Shown here piece after piece: positions 11,239 to 23,922 of a stretch of DNA of 64,000 bases. The translations under genes were made by a program, and so were the position numbers. The notes beneath the pieces are model-generated. The model saw nothing but the letters and a program-made list of their open reading frames with translations. It was not told the origin of the DNA and ran no database searches. Source of the stretch: Macrolepiota albuminosa. Its lineage: Eukaryota > Basidiomycota > Agaricomycetes > Agaricales > Agaricaceae. Numbering within the stretch: position 1 is the first letter of the stretch; the number at the start of each line of letters is the position of its first letter. The stretch lies in contig JAMWFC010000051.1 of the NCBI GenBank assembly GCA_027475525.1, positions 1,129,205-1,193,204 of the forward strand, given 5' to 3'.

Positions 11239-12617
11239 ATTCCTTGTTCTTCACACGATCCGGACATTGTTACTATCCTCAATCAAATTTTCTCATTTCC
11301 ATACATAACTTTATGTTTATCTACTGTGTATTCTGTCATCACTAGTTATCAGTTAGTGGGCTCGTATAGTCAGTACTTGAGCCCTATAATATTATCCCAT
11401 TGTACTCATAATTCGAGTGGAGCAAAATGACGTGGTCTTCATGTCTTAGGTAAACGTGACTTCTTCAAGTTCTCATCTTTCATAACCAAGTATCCTTTCG
11501 ACAGGTAAAGAAAACTATTCGAGTACATCTCTATTACTCTGGGAGAGTCTATCCCAAGTTTCTGGCTAGTCAGGTCTCCTGGAGGTATGAACTTGGAAAG
11601 GTCAGGAAGGCATCAAACAGTCTCAACCGACAATTCAAGTTCAAAAGTATTGCTTCATCCGTTCATCCGTGATGTATATTTTTTACGTTTTCAGAGCCCA
11701 CGTTCCTTACCCTTAGAACGCGCCTACACGACGACACATACTGATATGCAAACGCCACTGCATTTTGCCCGACCTGTGGGTTTGAATATAAATCAACCAC
11801 AATTTTCTTGCTTCCCCTCATTATATCCATTCCATGATCCATTCACCATCGGACAGGAAAAATGACAAGAACTTCAGAAGAGTGAGATGAACTTGAGGCT
11901 ACAAGAGCGAGCCTATCAGACTGAACGGACCAAGCTCGTAGCTTAATGCAAATTAGACTCAGCCCGAAATCAGTACCACAAAGGGGAAGTATATATGTAT
12001 GCACACACGGGTCTGATTTGATCAGAACCCTAAGAAGCCGTGAAAAGAACTGTCGGCTGTTGAATTTTGGCTATCTCAGGCCTTTCTAACCAGGGCGACA
12101 GCGGTGAATTTTGATGATGTCTGACTCCGGATGTCAGGTAAATTCAATTGATTGTATGATTGCTCGGGGCTCATAGCATCAAATGCAGTCACTTCAAGCG
12201 CCTGGCAGTACATACACGCTCGTCTAGAAAATAATAATTTCTGTCAAACAAATGCCACCTATTATAAAAATTGGCCTTACGTACCTTACCTACCTCAACC
12301 GCGTGACAGTAATCGGATCGGTGGTGATCGTTTATCGGCTGTCTTCGAATGGACTTTCAAGCCCGTTCTTCTTCCACCCTCCTTGCAATTGAGAAGAGAG
12401 CCAAGAACCATGCTGTGTGCCATGAGTCCGAACTTTGACTTTGGCTCAGGAACGTGCTGGGCTTACAACTAACGAAGCATCAGCTGGGGATAGAATACTG
12501 GGACTGGGAATATGCATCGTGTAATGCCATATATATAGCCTTCCAACCCTCGGAAATGATTCAAAGTATTTCGCGATTTTGCCCGCCATATTCTCCTTGG
12601 TGTTTCTAGTGTCTGGC
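11239..12617. other. Intergenic, no supported gene
   Basis: Holds only short open frames such as an ATG-initiated 92-codon one at 11587-11865, with neither recognisable motifs nor matching splice structure. I see no RNA gene or repeat. Confidence 0.5.
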
Positions 12618-13950
12618 ATGAAGCCCATAGCATATCTACGCAGTGTTTTCAGAAGAAAAGGAAAAAAGAAGCAACCTAAGGCTCCCTCATATGTGGAGCC
12701 ACTTTCGTTGGTCCCACCTGCCTCTCCTCTCTTGACATCTAGCTCCACAGAAGAAACTCCGACGCTGTCCCTCGGCTTTGAGCCCACTCACAAGGTATGT
12801 CGTCCATTCGGTCGCTTTACGCCTTTATCATTCATCATCACAGGACCCACAAACTGCCGTCATTGACCGCCCAGCGACAATTGAGGTAGAAAATTGGGAG
12901 ATTCCCAACTCCTCAACTGACCTAGACTTACAAGGAGAACATAGATCTCCTTTTCTGTCGCGATCTCGTGGTTCTCCACAACATGCATCCACAGCTATCT
13001 CAAACCTTGAAGGCGCGAAATCTCAATCCTCAATTCAACCGCCTTTGTATCTGTGGTCTCGATCTCCTTCCCCTATTTCAATATCTCCTACTCGTGTCAA
13101 GTTCGCCCCGGAGCCGCAAACTAGGACAGTGTATCTTTCGTCATTGCGACAGACCTCGCGTCGAATCGAGATACAGAAGAGGGCTTGCGTTTCCTCCGAC
13201 ATTGCGGAGATGATTGATCAAGGGAATCATGATCTTGAGGAGATCAACACAAGTGCCACGAATTTTTCTGTAAGCTCAGGGCACATATCTGCATTTCATG
13301 CTTTAGACTCTACAAGTACAACGCATCCCATCTTGAATTCTCCCCCTCCAAACATGAAGGCTTTTGTCTGCGCCAGTAGTTCATCTCCACATTATCCAAT
13401 GCAGGCGTGTCTCGAAACGGAATCACAGTTGCATGGAGAAAATCCCAATTCGTCTCAGGACACTCTTGCGTCTTTCCCTCGTCCACCCCCTCTTAAAGTA
13501 AAGAGGAGGCCAGAGCCCCTCGTCCTACTACCTACTCTGACGGCAGATCGGCTGCCACCGTCACCTATAATCAGCTCAACTGATTCCACGCCCTCGGTCA
13601 CCCCTCTTTCAACTCCAAGGTCGTCCAAATTCCCAAATCGACCTCTTCACACAGTAATTCCACCACGATGTAGCCCCCCAAATACTCCTTTACCAACACC
13701 GCCGACATCTTCAGCGTTCCTGGCTCCTCCAGACCACGGAAAACTACCAGGAGCTGGAAAGGTTCTGCGAACTATACATTCAACATCAGAACTCCATGAT
13801 CATTGGTTTGAAGTTACCTGCCCAATGCACAATTCCGTGTCTACGAGTACTCCTCCAGCTGACGTATTTATATCTGACAATGCGTCAATGTGGCGTAGTA
13901 AATTAAACTCAAAATCGTACTCGTCCCTAGTAGGTCACCTCCAACCTTAA
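12618..13950 (+). CDS. Ser/Pro-rich low-complexity hypothetical protein
   Basis: Not recognised. Exon 1 begins at ATG 12618 (MKPIAYLRSVFRRKGKKKQPK, strongly basic). It ends THK at a clean GT-AG intron (about 12795-12843) that joins in frame to DPQTAVIDRPATIEVENWEIP. The remaining exon is a single 1.1-kb open frame. The protein (about 428 residues) is rich in Ser, Pro and Thr with SP/TP pairs (LWSRSPSPISISPTR, PLSTPRSSKFPNRP, PPNTPLPTPPTSS). This suggests an intrinsically disordered, probably phosphorylated protein. The basic start could bind nucleic acid or membrane or be a nuclear signal; nothing fixes a function. The long intact frame with one phase-keeping intron supports coding status. 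Confidence 0.7.
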
Positions 13951-14386
13951 ATACTTTGGTTGCAGTCTCTTGAGCTAAGACTAGGAAACCATGAAAATGC
14001 CCCACCAAGATCCTCTATCCGAGTACGATCTTTCCGACACTCAAGTACAATGGGGCTATGCACTCTAAAACGCACTGTGTACTAAATTATCTCAGACTTG
14101 CTGACTTCGGCTTGTTCATCAATAAAATTTCGGTATGAGTCACCTGGATGAACAGGAGAAAATCTATCTTAACACGCCTTGCTTTCTCGATCGCCCAATC
14201 GGCAGTTGTCATCATGATCATGAATAGCTAATAGGTTCAACAGGTGCCACAAAAGCAGCCTGAGTTATATACCATCCGTGGGAGAAAACCATCAATTCGT
14301 TGCGTCATCCCATGTGTGAGAATGCGTGGAGAGGACGCTGATTGACATGCATTCTACCTGATTCAGTGCCAAGTTATCTGCAGTTC
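13951..14386. other. Convergent intergenic gap, nothing seen
   Basis: 3' flanks of the Ser/Pro-rich gene and VMA21. No open frame, repeat or RNA gene noticed. Confidence 0.5.
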
Positions 14387-14777
14387 TTATTGCTGCTTTT
14401 TCGTTTCCATCGTAGCTTTGCGAATAGAGTCAGGAGCCTCGCCCTTGTCCTCTGACACGGAGGATATTATATACGCTGCAAGGACGACATTGGCTGAGAT
14501 TACAGCCGTGATAGCAGCATAAGTGGGGTTACCTATCCGTAGTCCGAGGAAGTGAAGTCATAATATCAAATGGGTGGGCATGCTTACCGTTCCACACGTA
14601 TTTCTGAGACACGAAGAAACTCGTTATGGGTACAAGCCCAAGGGACAAACTAAACAGTATAAGTTTGATGAGCATACTTCTAAAAACATATAAGCACATT
14701 CTAGAGCAGAGAGCAGACACACACAACCTCGCAGCAGTAGCTTGAACAGTTTTTCCGGCAATGATCTGTTCACTCAT
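14387..14777 (-). CDS. VMA21: V-ATPase assembly factor VMA21
   Basis: Small two-pass ER membrane chaperone needed to assemble the V0 sector of the vacuolar H+-ATPase. Three exons: MSEQIIAGKTVQATAA, then RSMLIKLILFSLSLGLVPITSF (first membrane span) plus FVSQKYVWNG, then NPTYAAITAVISANVVLAAYIISSV (second span) followed by the acidic/basic tail SEDKGEAPDSIRKATMETKKQQ. The C-terminal KKQQ is a variant of the dilysine ER-retrieval signal known for Vma21. Length is about 100 residues, as usual. Both junctions are GT-AG and keep frame. It is divergent from ALG8 with 132 bp between start codons and a perfect ATCACGTGAT palindrome in the gap. Confidence 0.95.
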
Positions 14778-14818
14778 TTTTGGGAGCCTTCGATGCGTTC
14801 AAAAGTAAGGACATTTGC

Positions 14819-14828
14819 ATCACGTGAT
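14819..14828. promoter_or_regulatory. CACGTG E-box palindrome between VMA21 and ALG8
   Basis: ATCACGTGAT is a perfect 10-bp palindrome, 42 bp from the VMA21 ATG and 82 bp from the ALG8 ATG. CACGTG is a typical bHLH factor site. The same core lies upstream of APE4/UTP12, UFE1 and the VPS66-like gene. Confidence 0.4.
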
Positions 14829-14909
14829 AGTCGGGTGGAAGATGTCCTTCAAGGTCTGTTTATCAACGTTACCCTTAAAGCTTAGTACATTCTCCGTTTG
14901 ATAAAACAA

Positions 14910-17227
14910 ATGAAAGGAGGGGACCTGACTTCTCAAACCATTCACTTGACCACCAAAGCTCGCAGTACTTCGCCAGATCTCTCAGTTGACGTCAAGCCAT
15001 GGTTTCATTGGGATGTAGAAGCTTCAGAGTGGGATATTCTGGTCTTGTCTACATTTCTCAAGCTTCTTTTATATCCATCCTAGTGAGCCAAATATTCAAT
15101 TCGACAATGCAGAGGTTGAATTACTGCCTTACTACCTCAGTCGATCGACGGACTTCGAAGTACACAGAAACTGGCTTGCTATCACATCTACGCTTCCAAT
15201 TTCGAAATGGTACTATGATGTGGGTATATTAACACCGTATGGACTCCCACTCACTCATCTCTTCTAACTCAGACAACGTCGGAATGGAGTGAGAATACAT
15301 TAATATTGTCGTTGCTGATCTCACCTGGACCATGATGCAGCCCTGGACTACCCCCCGTTCTTTGCGTATTTTCAGAAGTTCCTCTCCATATCAGCAGCTC
15401 TTGTTGATATTAAAATTGTGGACCTCAACAACTTGAATTACGACAGCTGGTCTGTTATTGCATATCAACGTACAACTGTAATTCTCACGGAATTAGTCCT
15501 TGGAGTCGTCCTTACCAGGTACCGTTACTGCCTCTGTGAGATTGTGACTGTAGTGAGCTTCTGTATCAGGTTTATTCGCGGCGCAATTGATCCTCCAACA
15601 CAACGGATAATATCGGCTTCTCTCTTTCTCCATCCAGGATTTCTCATTGTCGACCATGTCCATTTCCAGTATAATGGCTTCATGTTTGGGATCCTTCTTT
15701 GGTCAATTCTAATGGCTCGAAACGTATGCTTACCTCGGCTTACATAGTCTACCTACTCAACCCTTTCTAGGGGAATAAACTTGCTTGCGGTACTCTCTTC
15801 GCCGTTTTGTTGAATTTCAAGCACATATACATGTATCTAGCGGTGCGGATGTTTCAGCAGTCTGACGTACTAACGCTGAAGGTTTTGAATGTTAGCCCGC
15901 CTACTTCATATACTTGCTTAGAGCCTTTTGCATGTCTCCTTCCGGTGATTTGCAGATAAAGAATTTCCTCTCCTTAGCAAATGCTGTCATTGCAGTATTC
16001 GTCGTATCTCTAGGACCTTTCTTTCTGATGGGCCAAATTCCTCAACTACTGTCGCGCCTATTTCCATTTACCAGAGGACTTAACCATGCTTATTGGGCTC
16101 CTAATGTGTGGTCACTCATTTCCGCAGCTGATAGGATGCTGCTTCGTTGTGCGTATTTCTTATAATTGCCCTAGCTTGCAGCCTGACGCCAACCTTCTAT
16201 GTAGATGTGAAGCATAGTGGGGCCAATGTCCCTATCAACCTTTCTGGAGTCGCTTCGACGTCGCGAGGACTGGTTGGTGACACCGTTTTTGCTGTTCTGC
16301 CGAACATCAAGCCCGTACATACATTCATTATTACCATCTTGTTCCAATCTGTAAGCCCTTACTAGTGACGACCAAATTTCTTCCCCCGTTCACCAAGCAT
16401 ATTAGATCTGGCTCATCAAACTATGGTTTACCCCAACCTATAAATCTTTTTTGACTGCTCTAACGCTCTGTGCATATACTGCTTTCTTATTCGGCTGGCA
16501 CGTTCATGAAAAAGCAGTATTACTCGTCCTTGTCCCTCTCAGGTTAATGTGCAATGTGACGGGTGTTGTTTATAACTGATAAAGTCCTAGTTTGCTTGCG
16601 GCCGAAAGACATGCTTACTTTAGGACATTCATCCTTGCTAGTATGGCAGGTGTCTTTTCCCTCTTCCCACTCATATTTACGCCAGCAGGTAAGCTTATAA
16701 TCGATTTAACGGTGAATCATGCTTACCTCGACCGGCGGTTATCAAATCAGAGTCTGCAATTAAAGTTGTATACTCGACCATTTGGATTATGATCGTCTAT
16801 GTGCATTTGTCTCGGCGTGTCTATGAGTAAGGGGATACTTGAGGTCCATCCTGATTCGATGTTCATCTGTATTCTCAGGTTCCCACGGTCCCTTCCATAT
16901 GTTATTCTCGATGGCGCCGAAAAGATATATATGGCAGGATTCCCGTTCTTACTTGCCTTCGTCAGCGTCTTTCCTGCGCTGTTAAAGCGCCAACAAGCCG
17001 AACAATCTCCCACATGTAGACCTTCAATTGGCATTGAATGTCCTAAGCCTCATGGTAGTGATGACGTTGGCAAATTAGGAGCAATTTTGGCGGGAATGGA
17101 GTTTTTACCTCTCATGCTTACAAGTGTTTACTGCGCGCTTGGGTTGGTTTGGGGATTTTTGAGATTGATGTTCGTCTATCTACATGAAGAGTCGACATAT
17201 CAAGGTCAGCTCAGTGGCCTTGGCTAG
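14910..17227 (+). CDS. ALG8: ALG8 dolichyl-P-Glc:Glc1Man9GlcNAc2-PP-dolichol glucosyltransferase
   Basis: ER polytopic enzyme adding the second glucose to the lipid-linked N-glycan precursor. It starts at ATG 14910 (the upstream in-frame codon is TTG). Exons spell [49 protein letters not shown] (the conserved lumenal loop, with TLDYPPF catalytic Asp region), [52 protein letters not shown] and a C-terminal [14 protein letters not shown]...[28 protein letters not shown] plus GDT.FAVLPNI separate ALG8 from its paralogue ALG6. At least nine short introns were placed, and all preserve frame. Several transmembrane helices are evident. It is divergent from VMA21 and convergent with DRG1, 76 bp between stops. 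Confidence 0.94.
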
Positions 17228-17303
17228 TATCAGAAGTTTGACAGTGTGGTATTTATTGGTCACAAATACATGTCTTATGGCCAACAAAACACTCGCAACC
17301 CAA

Positions 17304-19177
17304 TCATTTTTTAGAGATATGAACAACTGTTGCGATAATCAGAAGATAAATCGAGTTCCCGTAATGAAAGCGCAAGCTGCACATACCATCTTCATCTTCC
17401 AGGATGTGATCTAAACCAACTTTTTGACCTCGTGAATGTTTTGCACTGGAGCCCCACACAATAGCACTAATTGGGTATGAGATTGCAAGGCGTGTTTATT
17501 TGAATGACTCAAAAAACTCACTACTTCATTTGTTTTGCGATTTCTTTGTGAATACTGCCACAAAAGTCCTCAACACAGCATTTGCCTCGACGCAGAACAA
17601 CCGGTTGCGAATAATCCGGAGGCAAACCCCGTGGTTTTGTGTACACACGAACAAGGTCCAGCGTTTCCCACATTTTGTCAATCAACTCATCGACATTAAG
17701 CCATTCACGAGATGATATCGGTACGGACATGGGAATTTTGTATCTGAACAATAGTAATGCCGATGTACATCAGATCAGACCTCGTGAAAAAAACAAAACG
17801 CACAGAAGGTCAAGTTCTTCTATTGAAATCGCATCGATCTAAGAGCATGAGTCAGCAAGCAAACACTTGCCTGTCAAACGTGGTATACTTTATTCAATAC
17901 CTTATCTAATGCTAAGCAACATGTAGTACAAGTGAACGGAAAATGTACTCACATAGAGTGCCGGAATGTAAACTCTTTGGACAAGAATGTAGCGATTGAG
18001 TCAGATAAATAAAAATACAACGCACCTATTTCCTTCAACCACATCAACCAGGTCGTCTGCAGTCGCGTTAGGTTCTCGGATAGCAACATCTGCATTGCTG
18101 ATTCTATATTCACTGAGAATTGCCTTGATCTCGTCGTGGTCGATATTGGTTAACGGCACGGTATTAGTTATTGCAATTCCACCTTTTTCCTTCTTCCGTA
18201 CGATAATTGATGGTGGCTTTTTGTTCAACCTGATACCAAAGCCTTCTAGCTCAGATTCAATAATCTTCTTGTCGCCAAGTGGTTTCAGAACATCAAGAAC
18301 GATGAATATGAGATTACAAGTGCGAGCGACTGGACCAAGAGTTAAATTTTAATCCAAGCCTTGGCCTGTGGACAGCGGGATGCGCACCAGCAATAACTGT
18401 GAACAAGGTTAAAAAATGTAGGACAGGAGGTATCGAGAAGAAAGCAGAACATAATATATTCACCTTGGCGACCTCTACCTCTACCGTCGTTAGCACCCTC
18501 AATTATACCAGCTGGACGAATAGATCAAATATGCTCGAATTGATTTCTCGGACCAAACCTACGCAGATCCAATATCTGTATAGGCGCCCCGTGTACTTTG
18601 AGTGTACCCGGCACTGTGGTAAGAGTAGTAAAATCAATCTCGGAGACTTCAGAATGCGTTCCCGTCAATTTAGACATCAGTGTTGACTGACCGAAAATGA
18701 GGTTGTTTTTGGATGGACTGATCAGTAGAACGAACCTTTCCGACTGAGGGGAAACCGACAAATCCAACTGTCGCTATACCGGTCCTGTTGAACGTTGAAA
18801 TGCACACAAGATACTCGATCTTGACGCTGATGCTGACCTTGCTACATCGAAACCAATGCCGCCTCCACCTCCTCCACTACCACTTGACGGAGATATCAGC
18901 TCTCGTCGAAGTTTAGCGAGTTTTGCCTTGAGCTGTCCCAGGTGGTAGCTCGTAGCCTTATTTTTCTGAGCTAATTTCTACGAGTGAGCTGCTGACCAAC
19001 ACCGAGCAAGGTAAAAAATTATTGGTACTTTTAGCCTTAAGCAATGTTAGTTATGCAATATTTGACAAGTGAAAAGTGTACCATTTCATCTTCGATTTCC
19101 TAAAATGCTTCGTTCGCAGTCAATAGGCGGAGAATAGAGCAGTTCCAGCTGACCTTGATCTTTTGTACGGTTGTCAT
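17304..19177 (-). CDS. RBG1: Developmentally regulated GTP-binding protein 1 (DRG1/RBG1)
   Basis: Translation-associated Obg-superfamily GTPase that helps ribosomes through difficult stretches with a DFRP partner (Tma46/DRFP1). The start is ATG 19177 ([41 protein letters not shown]). A glycine-rich linker precedes the P-loop GFPSVGKST, which an intron splits between K and S. Then [10 protein letters not shown] (switch I), DLPGIIEGA region, [16 protein letters not shown] and [24 protein letters not shown]. The C-terminal TGS domain reads [31 protein letters not shown] and ends [34 protein letters not shown] and [10 protein letters not shown] favour DRG1 over DRG2. Roughly ten introns. Start is 243 bp from KCH1, divergently transcribed. 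Confidence 0.92.
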
Positions 19178-19420
19178 TGTCGCAAGAAGTAGGTCGACGG
19201 CGTTTGCCGAATGCCAACGATTGAGCTGACGCGCCGTTTCTATCATTTCCTACCGCCATCGGCTGCCCACTGTCCTTTACCCGTCTTCGAGGCTGTCTTT
19301 CTGTTGACCATATCAAGCTATTCCACGGCTTCCTCCTCTCCAAACAGACCACTCTTTTGAGCTTCTTTGCGACTGGCTGGTTCTGGTTCGCGATATCCTT
19401 CATTTTCGTCCTTCCCAAAC

Positions 19421-21332
19421 ATGTGTGGTGGTTCAAAATGGAAACGTGAAGTGGTCGCGGACCATAAGGTAAGCAATAATTCTGTCATGATGGCAGAGCT
19501 AAAATCATTTGTCGCCACAGTTTGACTTTGTCGATACAAGAGAGTTTACTGATAATGGTTTTGTTATGAGAATGAAGTGCGCTCTATGTCATTCCTGTAA
19601 CGAATTCTCAAGTCCTTTTTCAGGTATCTCTGGCTGTATATTATTGTACTGAAGTCCTTTATGGTCTACATACTTGATATCTTCTCGGCCGTCACCATGT
19701 TGTCTACTGAGGCATGGTCAAACGAGATTTTCAATCAATGCCGAACAACGGACGGTTGTATCTTCATTCCCTTTAAAACCGGCAGGTGGTTGTTCGTGGG
19801 CTGTATCATCTTCTCCTTTCTTCTGGTACAAATTAACTGCTGTCTTTTATTACATGAGTATTGATATTCTCTCTCATAGTTGGCATACGAAGCGCGGAAG
19901 TCCAAGAAGATCATCGCAAGCAGAGACATCTCTTATGCATTCACCAACGTCATGGCCAATAATTATTATTCCCTCCGTGAGTGTTACGGTTCCCGTGATT
20001 TCTACTCTTATTCCTCGTGTTGTATTGTAACAGGGTCCTATGACCACTTCTGTTTCTTCGATCATATCAGCAATTCTACAAAGACAAGTGACGATTTTGC
20101 GTTCTTCGTTTTCTTCACATTTAAAAGTTTGTTGAACCTGTAGAAATACATCCTTGTTGTAACTGAGTCGGTTATACTTTGCAGGTTGGAAGCGGGTCTT
20201 GTTGGCCGATGCTCCTCGTCAGACAATCAATGCTCTAACTCTGTACGCTATCTATCTCGTGAAACATCACAATGCTGGCGCATGGTACGACGTCGGCAAG
20301 TGGTTTGCGAATAACAAGAGCTTGTCTACCTCTCTTCTGACTGTAACTACTTTTCTCACTGTGCTGGTCTTCGCTGGATCTTTACTCCTCCTCATTGTCG
20401 CCGGTATCTGTTATATTCCCCTACTTTGTCACATACAGGGTAATCTAAAGGTCTAAAATTCTCTTGTCACAACACTATATAGTACTTATCAGAAATTAAA
20501 TACAGGAGTATTGCTGTCACAAAGTCGACAAAGTGGGTTGTCTTTGATTTTCAGTGCAGACAAATCACCCATGTGGTTTCTTTAGCGAATTGATGCTGTG
20601 ATCAAGCGTAGACAGAAGCAGCGCTTGGCTGATGCGGCCAAGCTCGCTCAAAAGGAGGCTCAGGGTGATTTCTCACACCTGAAGAACAAGAAAGGAGAGA
20701 TGATTGCAAAACCTCTCCCTCAACCTACCCTCCCGAATCTGTCGGTCGACGACGATTTCGACGATGCTGCTTCTATGAATACCCGTGTCCCAGCTCCCAG
20801 CACTTATACACAAGACTACTATCACTATAACTCCGATAAGCACTCGACCATGGGAGGAGATTATGCTCCTCCAATGCCTGCGTATAACCCATATTCCACT
20901 CACCAAATACCAGGCTCCCATACACATTTCCAGTCTTCGACAATGTCCCTTGGCCACGAAGACAACTATCAGCAGCGACAGGCGTATGATGACGACGACG
21001 AAAGCACAGTCCATCTCGCTGCAGCGGCTGCCCCCTTTTCTCAGCAACCTCTCGCTGATGGGAGGTTTGCTGGCACTCCACATGGCTACCCAGGTTCTGT
21101 CGGTGGCAACAATTACAACCCGCATGACATCTACCAGGGACAGGTTGTCCAGAACTCCTCAGTTCAGCCCCGAACTACTGGACTGGCCCATGCTGGCTAC
21201 AACTCCGAAAATCCCTATGATGGCTATTCTAGTAATCCCGCTACACCGCAACGAAGTATGCATTTGCAGGCTCAAAAAGGACGTGGCTATGACAAAGGTG
21301 GTAGGGGAGGCGGGTACTCCAATGCCATGTAG
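19421..21332 (+). CDS. KCH1/PRM6-family fungal potassium channel protein
   Basis: Plasma-membrane protein of the fungal Kch family, implicated in K+ influx and low-affinity K+ transport that activates calcium signalling in yeast. Exons: MCGGSKWKREVVADHK, FDFVDTREFTDNG, then LWLYIIVLKSFMVYILDIFSAVTML (membrane), WLFVGCIIFSFLL, LAYEARKSKKIIASRDISYAFTNVMANNYYSLRSYDHFCFF, DDFAFFVFFTFKSWKRVLLADAPRQTINALTLYA, SLLTVTTFLTVLVFAGSLLLLIVAG and CYIPLLCHIQGNLKEYCCHKVDKRI. The long cytosolic tail (20600-21332) is rich in Tyr, Pro, Gln and Asn and ends RGYDKGGRGGGYSNAM. FDFVD.R.F, ASRDISYAFT and CHIQGNLKEYCCHKVDKRI are family landmarks. About 440 residues. Confidence 0.88.
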
Positions 21333-21597
21333 TTGGTGTATGTGACTCTTGGATGAATGAATGGTCCTCTCTTCTGCAATCTTCTTACCCCGGTCTTTCC
21401 ATTCAGTGTACTCTTCTTCCTTCTTCACTTGCCCTAGGCGCTGTCACCAACACAGGTGCTTCGTGTACAACAGATACCTTACTGCCAGCTATACTACAGA
21501 TAATAACCCTGTCTTATCTATGGAATGTAAGATGGCTATGCATGACGACTGGCAAGCAACAGACTTGCCCACTAAGCAATGCGTAAGTCCTTACGTT
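21333..21597. other. Convergent gap between KCH1-like gene and VTI1
   Basis: 265 bp of 3' flank for both genes; short open frames here are not supported. Confidence 0.5.
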
Positions 21598-22506
21598 CTA
21601 GGTAACTTTGTTCCACACAATCAAGCCGATGAGGAGAAGGAGAATCAAGATGATACCAGCAGTAACGACTCGTTGTTTGTACATCCTAGATAAATCATGT
21701 CAGAAAAACCTATGGGATGGGGTTGACAAGGCCTCCATGCAGGAGATATTGCACATACGTTCGTAACATTTTCTTCAACGTATTGGAGGCACGATCTATT
21801 GAAGAATCTGCAAAATGTAGCTGAAGCAATGGGTCAGCTAGGCTACAATCAGAGAGGTCTCTCAAGCAGTTTCTACCGTATTTCTTGCATTCTCAATTTG
21901 TTCTCGTTGTGTTCGTAGGTTCATTAAGATATCGGCCCCCTGATTTTCTGTTTCTAGCGCAATTCGTTGCGACTCTTGCAACCTCTTAGTCCCATCTTCA
22001 AGTCGCTTGGTACCAGCTAGTAGCTGTGTACGGTCACTGTTTGATCCATATGGTTCGTCAGATGTTGTCAAGGGTTGGGAAGGGGAAAGCAAGTCTAAAC
22101 GAGCGACTTGGGCGCGCTGTTCCTTGAGAAGCTTCTTGCATCGGGCTAGATCAGCTTTCGCTGTTCTAAGGCGTGTATGGTACTCCGAACGAATGGACTG
22201 TGGTATTCCTTGTATCTCTATTTCCATTTGTGAGACCTATATTGGACTAACTGTGAGGTGTGGTAATGTATTGCATACAGGGGAGAGCGATACCATTTCA
22301 TCCGCTTCATCCAACTCCATGTCTGCTCTCCTCAGGGCGGCCTTCCTTTCCTCTAAAATAGAGCCTACGTCAGTATTATGGCGTCCTCAGCCTGCTAACT
22401 CACCCTCATTGCTGTCGTGTCCTTCGAGTCTCTTCTCAATTGTCACAATAAACTGTTGGAAGTCCTGCTCATATGATTCAAAAAGAGTCGTCGGTGTACT
22501 GTTCAT
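21598..22506 (-). CDS. VTI1: v-SNARE VTI1
   Basis: Qb-SNARE for Golgi-endosome-vacuole fusion steps. The start is ATG 22506 (MNSTPTTLFESYEQDFQQFIVTIEKRLEG), followed by ERKAALRRADMELDEADEM and MEIEIQGIPQSIRSEYHTRLRTAKADLARCKKLL, the N-terminal three-helix Vti1 domain. A Ser-rich linker precedes the SNARE motif from DRTQLLAGTKRLEDGTKRLQESQRIALETENQGADILMNLRTQREQIENARNT. The last exons give DSSIDRASNTLKKMLRT and MYKQRVVTAGIILILLLLIGLIVWNKVT, the terminal membrane anchor. All four introns keep frame. The C-terminal exon at 21598-21670 is short and was located from the acceptor plus anchor sequence. It is divergent from EMC3, 90 bp between start codons. Confidence 0.94.
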
Positions 22507-22596
22507 AGGTGGGTGAGATACGCCAGGACTACATTGCCGAAAAGAGTTCAACCCAAATTTAGAAATAGTGATTTGCGCTCCGACCAGACAACAGCC

Positions 22597-23671
22597 ATGT
22601 CGAGCTCTACGTAGGTCGCGTCTTCCGTCTTTATTGTGCACGTTGACATGTACCGAATCATTGTGAAGAGCGTCGCTATACCTTGATCCCCAGATTCGTG
22701 ACTGGGTTCTTTTCCCTATCACCCTGGTAATGGTACGTGTCCTCACCACAAGCACTCGTGGAAAACCCTTAGACCAGCGACTACTTCGACCAGATCTTAG
22801 TAGGGGTACTTAGACATTATGTCGTGATATTGCTTCAATCTCCACCAAAAAAGCAGAGCCTGGAGTCCATCCGTGAACAGTATGTAACGTTTCAAATGGA
22901 TTGCTTGATCTCATTTCAACGATGCAGACGAGCTCTTATTCGATCGCAGGTCCTCCGCGCGACGTCAGCCCATTCGCCTGCTCCTCCTCAGTATTATACC
23001 TCCATTTCGCGCCACCTCACTGAAGCATTCGTCGCTGGAACATACCTGAAGGATGGGCCACCAAAGGGTGACGCTCCTACCCCACCTAACCCAATGGATC
23101 CTGCTGCTATGGATGGCATGATGGCAGGCATGAAAACTCAAATGGTTATGATGGTACCACAAATGGTGATAATGGGTTGGATTAATTTTTTCTTCCAAGG
23201 CTTTGTATTGAGTGCGTCTCTTTCCCCTGGTTTAACCGTTCGACGTACTTATATACCGTTACATAGTCAAGCTCCCGTTCCCTTTGACACTTGGATTTAA
23301 ATCCATGCTACAGCGCGGCATCGAAACGCCTGACATGGATGTACGATGGGTGTCTTCCTTGTCATGGTATTTCCTTAATTTCTTCGGTCTCAATGGCCTT
23401 TATCATCTAATTCTTGGAGGCGACAATGGTGAGAAACATATCCGAAGCCAGTCTACATTCATTAATTTTCTTAGCTGCTGACTCTTCGCGCGACATGACC
23501 GCGTCTCCATTCGCTGCAGCTGGAGCAGCTTCTCCTGGCGCACCTCAGGATTTCAACAAGTTGTTCAAAAGTGAAATAGATAATCTTGCATTCTCACAAG
23601 GTCTTTATTCTTGGGCTGGTGTAGATGTTGAGGACAGAGTGCTACACAAGTACAGAAAAACTATTACCTGA
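22597..23671 (+). CDS. EMC3: ER membrane protein complex subunit 3 (EMC3)
   Basis: Oxa1/YidC/Get1-superfamily core of the ER membrane insertase EMC. The first exon is only MSSST (ATG 22597), joined by an intron (22611-22669) to [21 protein letters not shown], the conserved N terminus of EMC3. It continues [29 protein letters not shown], then [24 protein letters not shown] methionine-rich segment follows ([34 protein letters not shown]), the hallmark TMCO1/EMC3 substrate-binding region. Then [46 protein letters not shown]. The C-terminal tail is AADSSRDM...[23 protein letters not shown]. About 270 residues, normal. Divergent from VTI1. Confidence 0.95.
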
Positions 23672-23922
23672 GTAACAGACGAGTAAATCTACTTTATTTA
23701 AAGGAAATCTTGATGGCATTTGTATGGTCGCACTTAATGGCGTCGAGTTTCCAAAGTTGTAATAATTCGGACGGAATACCACTGCTGCTGCTACCAAGCG
23801 TCTCTGAAAAATAAATAGTTATAGAAGTAGGAAATACGATAAAGGATATCTGGTGTAGCTCGGCGCCCACAGCCCTGGGCCTTGCGATTGCATTGCCCAA
23901 GGGCTGGCACTAACCTCGACAA

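Noticed and set aside
11587..11865. 92-codon ATG-started frame downstream of RNR2
   Set aside because: No domain, no splice support and ordinary chance length.
19086..19436. 116-codon minus-strand frame between DRG1 and KCH1
   Set aside because: It overlaps DRG1 exon 1 and the KCH1 start; both flanking genes have clear start codons, so this is promoter sequence read in a chance frame.
20673..21345. Long minus-strand and alternate plus-strand frames over the KCH1 tail
   Set aside because: The frame continuous with the conserved Kch domains is the plus-strand one ending at 21332; the others lack motifs and are shadows.
22007..22516. 169-codon plus-strand frame across VTI1
   Set aside because: It is antisense to the well-supported VTI1 exons with no domain of its own.
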